Assembly (NCBI GenBank): GCA_947624665.1
Contig: CANQLK010000073.1
Coordinates: 1 to 8,248 of the forward strand
DNA: 8,248 bases
Reading direction: 5' to 3'
Source: Candidatus Gastranaerophilales bacterium
GTDB lineage: Bacteria; Cyanobacteriota; Vampirovibrionia; Gastranaerophilales; Gastranaerophilaceae
Positions 5,234-8,248 of the stretch are shown here, one piece after another. A program made the translations under genes and the position numbers. The notes beneath the pieces were generated by a model. It made no database searches. It saw nothing but the letters and a program-made list of their open reading frames with translations, and was not told the DNA's origin. The first letter of the stretch is position 1. Every line of letters starts with the position of its first letter.

Positions 5234-6055
5234 TATATACTGCCGATAAGCTTTTTAGTCGTCGTTTTGACGGGCGGATTATGTTCTGCGGAGGTAATTC
5301 GCTTGGGACCTGTTCAAAAAAATGAAATAAAACTGAATAATAATATACAGACGGACAATAAGAATTTGGTATTAAAAGAACGAAGTGCCGTAGAAGATTT
5401 AATAAGAATTCAAAAAGAAGACGAAGTAAAAGATATAGAAGCTTTATGGCGTGCTACAATTGATAATAACGAACTCATAAAATTTACCATGAATAAGCTT
5501 AATACACCCGAATCTCAAAGGAGGCTTCATTCGTCATTAATGGCAAAGGGCTTATCTTCATTAATATACGGTGCAAGTTTTATTCCGATGTTTACGGGTT
5601 CTAATGCCATGATTCAATCTGCTTCTTTTTCTGCAAGCAGACTTGCAAATAATTTTATAAATAAAGATGCCTCAGATGCCAATCAGACTCCTATTACCGA
5701 TACCGAACTAATTCAGCTTGCAGGTACCATAGAAGAATTGCAGGAAAAAATTATTTCGTCATATTATGAATATAAAGGTTCATTAAATAAACTGAAAGAC
5801 ACAAGAGCAAGAATTATTTTATATAACAAAAATTATGCAAAAGCCTTAAAAGAAAACGCAGTAACGGAATTGATAGTATCTTCCGCATTATATGAAGATA
5901 TGCAGCTTCAGGAATATAAACAAGAGCAGGATGCTAAAAAATACTATCTTTCTCTTGAACGATTGGCGGGAAAAGCAACCGTAGACAGTTTAATACTATC
6001 TCAATATGCACTTAAAAATCAGTTAATAAACACGGAATCGGTTATTCAAAAATGA
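5210..6055 (+). CDS. Secreted helix-rich protein of unknown function, first of a tandem paralogous pair
   Basis: 281 residues from TTG 5210. An N-terminal Sec signal peptide (KKYIK, hydrophobic core 8-20, probable cleavage after CSA at 25-27) is followed by a polar linker. The mature part looks largely alpha-helical: a charged helix (about 58-98), a small-residue-rich, weakly hydrophobic stretch (about 112-148), then long heptad-like helices (about 163-281) ending ...YYLSLERLAGKATVDSL. The last section faintly resembles TolC helices (regular Ala/Leu spacing and L-x-x-L-x-G), but there is no full TolC length (about 400-480) and no recognisable beta-barrel strands. The next gene is a clear relative: 13 of 35 identities in the first helix region (67-101 against 89-123) and 13 of 41 in ITDTELIQL...SYYEY (162-202 against 183-223). 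I cannot assign a function. Periplasmic or outer-membrane location is inferred from the signal peptide. Confidence 0.75.
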   Translation: MKKYIKLSYILPISFLVVVLTGGLCSAEVIRLGPVQKNEIKLNNNIQTDNKNLVLKERSAVEDLIRIQKEDEVKDIEALWRATIDNNELIKFTMNKLNTPESQRRLHSSLMAKGLSSLIYGASFIPMFTGSNAMIQSASFSASRLANNFINKDASDANQTPITDTELIQLAGTIEELQEKIISSYYEYKGSLNKLKDTRARIILYNKNYAKALKENAVTELIVSSALYEDMQLQEYKQEQDAKKYYLSLERLAGKATVDSLILSQYALKNQLINTESVIQK

Positions 6056-6918
6056 AAAAATATTTATATGTATTATTAATATTATTTATTGCAAATTCCG
6101 CATATTCATTAAGTACGGATGAATTAAAAGAACCTAAAAAACCTGCATACAGACTTGGGGTTACTTATAATCTTGAACGTGAATACAAGCTTACGGACTT
6201 AACTCAATCGGAAAAGGAAAAGACTGCCTCTTACGCAAAAGAATATATAAAAAATTCAACTTATGCCGACAGCTCGTTAAAGGATTTATCCAATGAAATA
6301 TCTAAGCTTTTAACTATTGAAAAAGAAGAAATGCTTGAACACATTCAAATATTATGGGCAGGGGCAGCGCTTCGCAGTGAAACAATAAAGTTTGCTCTAT
6401 ATAAATTAGCTAATCCCGATGCCGATAAGCCTGATGAAACTATAGTAAAAAAAATTATCAGACCTTTATCAACGGTTTCATCCATAGCGGGTGCCGGTTT
6501 AGGTGATCCGTTTAGCGCTACTGCGGCTATGTTTGGCGGTCACTTATTAAATTCTTTATCTTTTAATGACAAGGATTTAAACTATAAATATACAAAAGTC
6601 ACCGATGCCGATATGATTGTTCTTATTACTAAAGTTGATAATATGCAGAAAAAAGTTATTGATCAGTATTATGATTATATGACAAGCTATAATCTTTTAT
6701 CCATGTGCGAAAAAAATTTGAAAAAAAGAGAAGAACGCTATAATGCTTCTATATACAAAACTCAAGAACAGCTTCTTATTGCGGATGCATATTATCGTTC
6801 CGCTATTGATACAAAAGCAAAATTAGAACTTGAATTCCTTGAAAACCGTGCAGCTCTTGAACAATTAGTCGGACTTGAAGCTATGGCGCAGTTTGAACAA
6901 ACTCTTGTTAAAAAATAG
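6052..6918 (+). CDS. Secreted helix-rich protein of unknown function, second of a tandem paralogous pair
   Basis: 288 residues from ATG 6052, whose ATGA overlaps the stop of the preceding paralogue by 4 bases, so translation is probably coupled. The signal peptide is short (MKKY, core YVLLILFIA, probable cleavage near NSAYS at 15-19). A charged linker (20-85) is longer than in the paralogue. It then shows the same order: helix with LWAGA...SETIKFALYKLANP (101-122), a Gly/Ala-rich segment (138-168), VTDADMIVL...QYYDY (183-209), and long amphipathic helices. The C-terminal end (about 229-285) has regularly spaced Ala and Leu and ends AALEQLVGLEAMAQFEQTL, reminiscent of the terminal helices of TolC-family proteins. 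Barrel strands and full TolC length are absent. Two helical secreted relatives in tandem suggest a hetero-oligomer; the function is unknown. Confidence 0.8.
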   Translation: MKKYLYVLLILFIANSAYSLSTDELKEPKKPAYRLGVTYNLEREYKLTDLTQSEKEKTASYAKEYIKNSTYADSSLKDLSNEISKLLTIEKEEMLEHIQILWAGAALRSETIKFALYKLANPDADKPDETIVKKIIRPLSTVSSIAGAGLGDPFSATAAMFGGHLLNSLSFNDKDLNYKYTKVTDADMIVLITKVDNMQKKVIDQYYDYMTSYNLLSMCEKNLKKREERYNASIYKTQEQLLIADAYYRSAIDTKAKLELEFLENRAALEQLVGLEAMAQFEQTLVKK

Positions 6919-6937
6919 CTCAGCTGCTTTTCTTTTT
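6910..6937. terminator. Possible bidirectional terminator overlapping two convergent stop codons
   Basis: A small hairpin can form with the loop TCA (6920-6922): C-G, G-C, A-T and T-G pairs, one A/C mismatch, then four A-T pairs outward (6911-6914 with 6928-6931). T-rich tracts follow on both strands (TTTTCTTTTT on plus, TTTTTT on minus). The GC core is only two pairs, so strength is doubtful, but the genes converge with one base between their stops and some termination is needed here. Confidence 0.35.
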
Positions 6938-8248
6938 CTGTTTTGTACTCTGTTTTAATTCGGGATTAGCCTTTACTTTAGAGTTCATTTGTATTCTTTT
7001 TACCGAATGTACATCCGGAAGTGATTGAAAAGCATTGATAACCGTGTTTAAATTTTCAATTCCGTTTACTTCAACACCAAGCTCAATAATTCCGATTTTC
7101 TTTGAAAAATTGGTCTTTACGTTTGCATAAGTGATATTTGTATTGCAATCGGCAGCTTTTATAAGTACGTCTTTTAACATACCGATTTTATCAACGCAGT
7201 TAATTCTAATTGAAGTTACATAAGTTTTGTTAGGATTTTCTTCATTTCTCCAACTTATTTTCATTAATCGTTCCTCTGGAACGGTATCAAGAGAAGGACA
7301 ATCAATCCTGTGAATGCTGACTCCTTTACCTCTTGTAACTACTCCGACGATATGTTCTCCCGGAACAGGCGAGCAGCATTTTGCAAAGCTGTACAGCATA
7401 CCTTCTAAGCCTATTATTTCATCTTTATAATGCTTTTTCTTTTTGTTTGATACATATTGATTTTCGTTCTCTTCCGACGGCTTTTTAATTTTGCTGGTTA
7501 CTTTATTTAATGTCGTTTCACCGTTTCCTATAGCGGCAAACAGGTCATCAACCGAAATATAATTTAATATTTTTGATATTTCAAGCAGAGTGCCGTTTTT
7601 CATATTCTCATCAAATGCAGGTTTACCGATTTCCTGTTCAAGCATATTTCTGCCTGTTATGATATATTCATCTCTGTTGTGTTTCTTGAACCATTGTCTT
7701 ATCTTTGATTGAGCTTGCTTTGTTACGCAAAATTTTAGCCAATGAAGTTTCGGAGTTCCCGTTTTAGATGTAAAAAGTTCAACTATATCACCGTTTTTTA
7801 ATTTCGTGTCAAGCTGTGCTATTCTTCCGTTGATTAATGCCCCTGTTGTTTTATACCCGACCTCCGAGTGAATCCTGAATGCAAAATCGATAGGTGTTGC
7901 ATTCAGGGGTAAATCTATAATATCGCCCATAGGCGTGAACGCAAAAACCTGATTCCCGAATAAATCAATTTTTACTTTTTCTACAAAATCATTTGCGTTT
8001 GATGCTTCTTTATCCAGTTCTATCATTTGATGCATCCAGGAAAATTTTATATCATCATCCGTTGAAGCCTTTATAGAACCCGATTCTTTATATTTCCAAT
8101 GCGCTGCAACACCGTATTCGGCAATTTTGTGCATCTCTTTTGTTCTTATTTGGACTTCCAACGGCTTTTGCTTCGGACCGATAACCGATGTATGCAATGA
8201 TTTATAACCGTTTCCTTTTGGCATGGCTATATAATCTTTAAATCTTCC
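6920..8248 (-). CDS. RelA/SpoT-family (p)ppGpp synthetase/hydrolase, N-terminal half beyond window edge
   Basis: Makes (and, if bifunctional, degrades) the alarmone (p)ppGpp on starved ribosomes. The reading frame is open to the last base of the window, so the gene starts beyond it; 442 codons are visible out of about 720-760 usual. In order: the end of the synthetase domain with GRFKDYIAMPKGNGYKSLHT (1-20) and EVQIRTKEMHKIAEYGVAAHWKYK split across 31-54; a TGS domain (about 99-161, FTPMGDIIDLP); a helical domain with KIRQWFK; the conserved-cysteine/zinc-finger block AKCCSPVPGEHIVG (289-302) to IHRIDCP (312-318); and an ACT domain (about 344-420). A Lys-rich tail ends the protein. The TGS segment reads HSEVGYKTTGA, with Tyr where many relatives have a VGH histidine. 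Whether it is Rel, RelA or SpoT type depends on the hydrolase HD and synthetase loop outside the window. It converges on the secreted pair with a 1-base gap. Confidence 0.96.
   Translation of the reverse strand, partial: GRFKDYIAMPKGNGYKSLHTSVIGPKQKPLEVQIRTKEMHKIAEYGVAAHWKYKESGSIKASTDDDIKFSWMHQMIELDKEASNANDFVEKVKIDLFGNQVFAFTPMGDIIDLPLNATPIDFAFRIHSEVGYKTTGALINGRIAQLDTKLKNGDIVELFTSKTGTPKLHWLKFCVTKQAQSKIRQWFKKHNRDEYIITGRNMLEQEIGKPAFDENMKNGTLLEISKILNYISVDDLFAAIGNGETTLNKVTSKIKKPSEENENQYVSNKKKKHYKDEIIGLEGMLYSFAKCCSPVPGEHIVGVVTRGKGVSIHRIDCPSLDTVPEERLMKISWRNEENPNKTYVTSIRINCVDKIGMLKDVLIKAADCNTNITYANVKTNFSKKIGIIELGVEVNGIENLNTVINAFQSLPDVHSVKRIQMNSKVKANPELKQSTKQKKKSS

Noticed and set aside
5270..5293. 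Lipoprotein signal in the first secreted protein (Cys25)
   Set aside because: The residues before Cys are GGL, with Leu at -1, which does not fit a lipobox; cleavage after CSA by signal peptidase I is more likely.
1..8248. tRNA, rRNA, CRISPR, insertion sequence, prophage or defence island
   Set aside because: I looked for cloverleaf elements, spaced repeats, transposase motifs and inverted ends and saw none; nearly all of the window is coding.

Overview
This is an AT-rich window (roughly one third GC by eye) from a bacterium with a compact genome. The standard genetic code fits every gene, and ATG, GTG and TTG starts all occur. Two proteins with Sec signal peptides, and their faint resemblance to TolC helices, suggest a Gram-negative envelope. 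Together with FolE2 and a long RelA/SpoT-family enzyme, this would fit a gut Gastranaerophilales/'Melainabacteria'-type organism. That placement is an impression from protein style, not a demonstrated assignment. There are no RNA genes, insertion sequences, CRISPR arrays or gene-free stretches over 300 bases; the only real intergenic gap is about 91 bases.

Left block, minus strand, read right to left: serS (seryl-tRNA synthetase), tmk (thymidylate kinase), a 113-residue protein built of two copies of an RWYDxDP motif unit, and folE2 (GTP cyclohydrolase IB, cut by the left edge). Stops and starts overlap or lie within about 10 bases, so this is almost certainly one operon combining tRNA charging, dTTP supply and folate synthesis.

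Middle block, plus strand, divergent from serS: a formyltransferase of the Fmt/ArnA fold, an endonuclease IV-like AP endonuclease, a short Sfp-type phosphopantetheinyl transferase, then a tandem pair of secreted, helix-rich, mutually homologous proteins of unknown function. The first three genes are tightly packed. The secreted pair has a possible promoter of its own and a 4-base ATGA overlap between its members. The formyltransferase differs from housekeeping methionyl-tRNA formyltransferase in its active-site loop, so its substrate is open.

Right block, minus strand: the C-terminal 442 codons of a RelA/SpoT-family (p)ppGpp enzyme (end of the synthetase domain, TGS, helical, CC/zinc-finger and ACT domains), cut by the right edge. 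It converges on the secreted pair with a single base between the two stop codons, and a small hairpin with T-tracts on both sides overlaps both stops.

The least explained part is the secreted tandem pair at 5210-6918. Next are the two-repeat RWYD protein and the unusual formyltransferase/PPTase combination.
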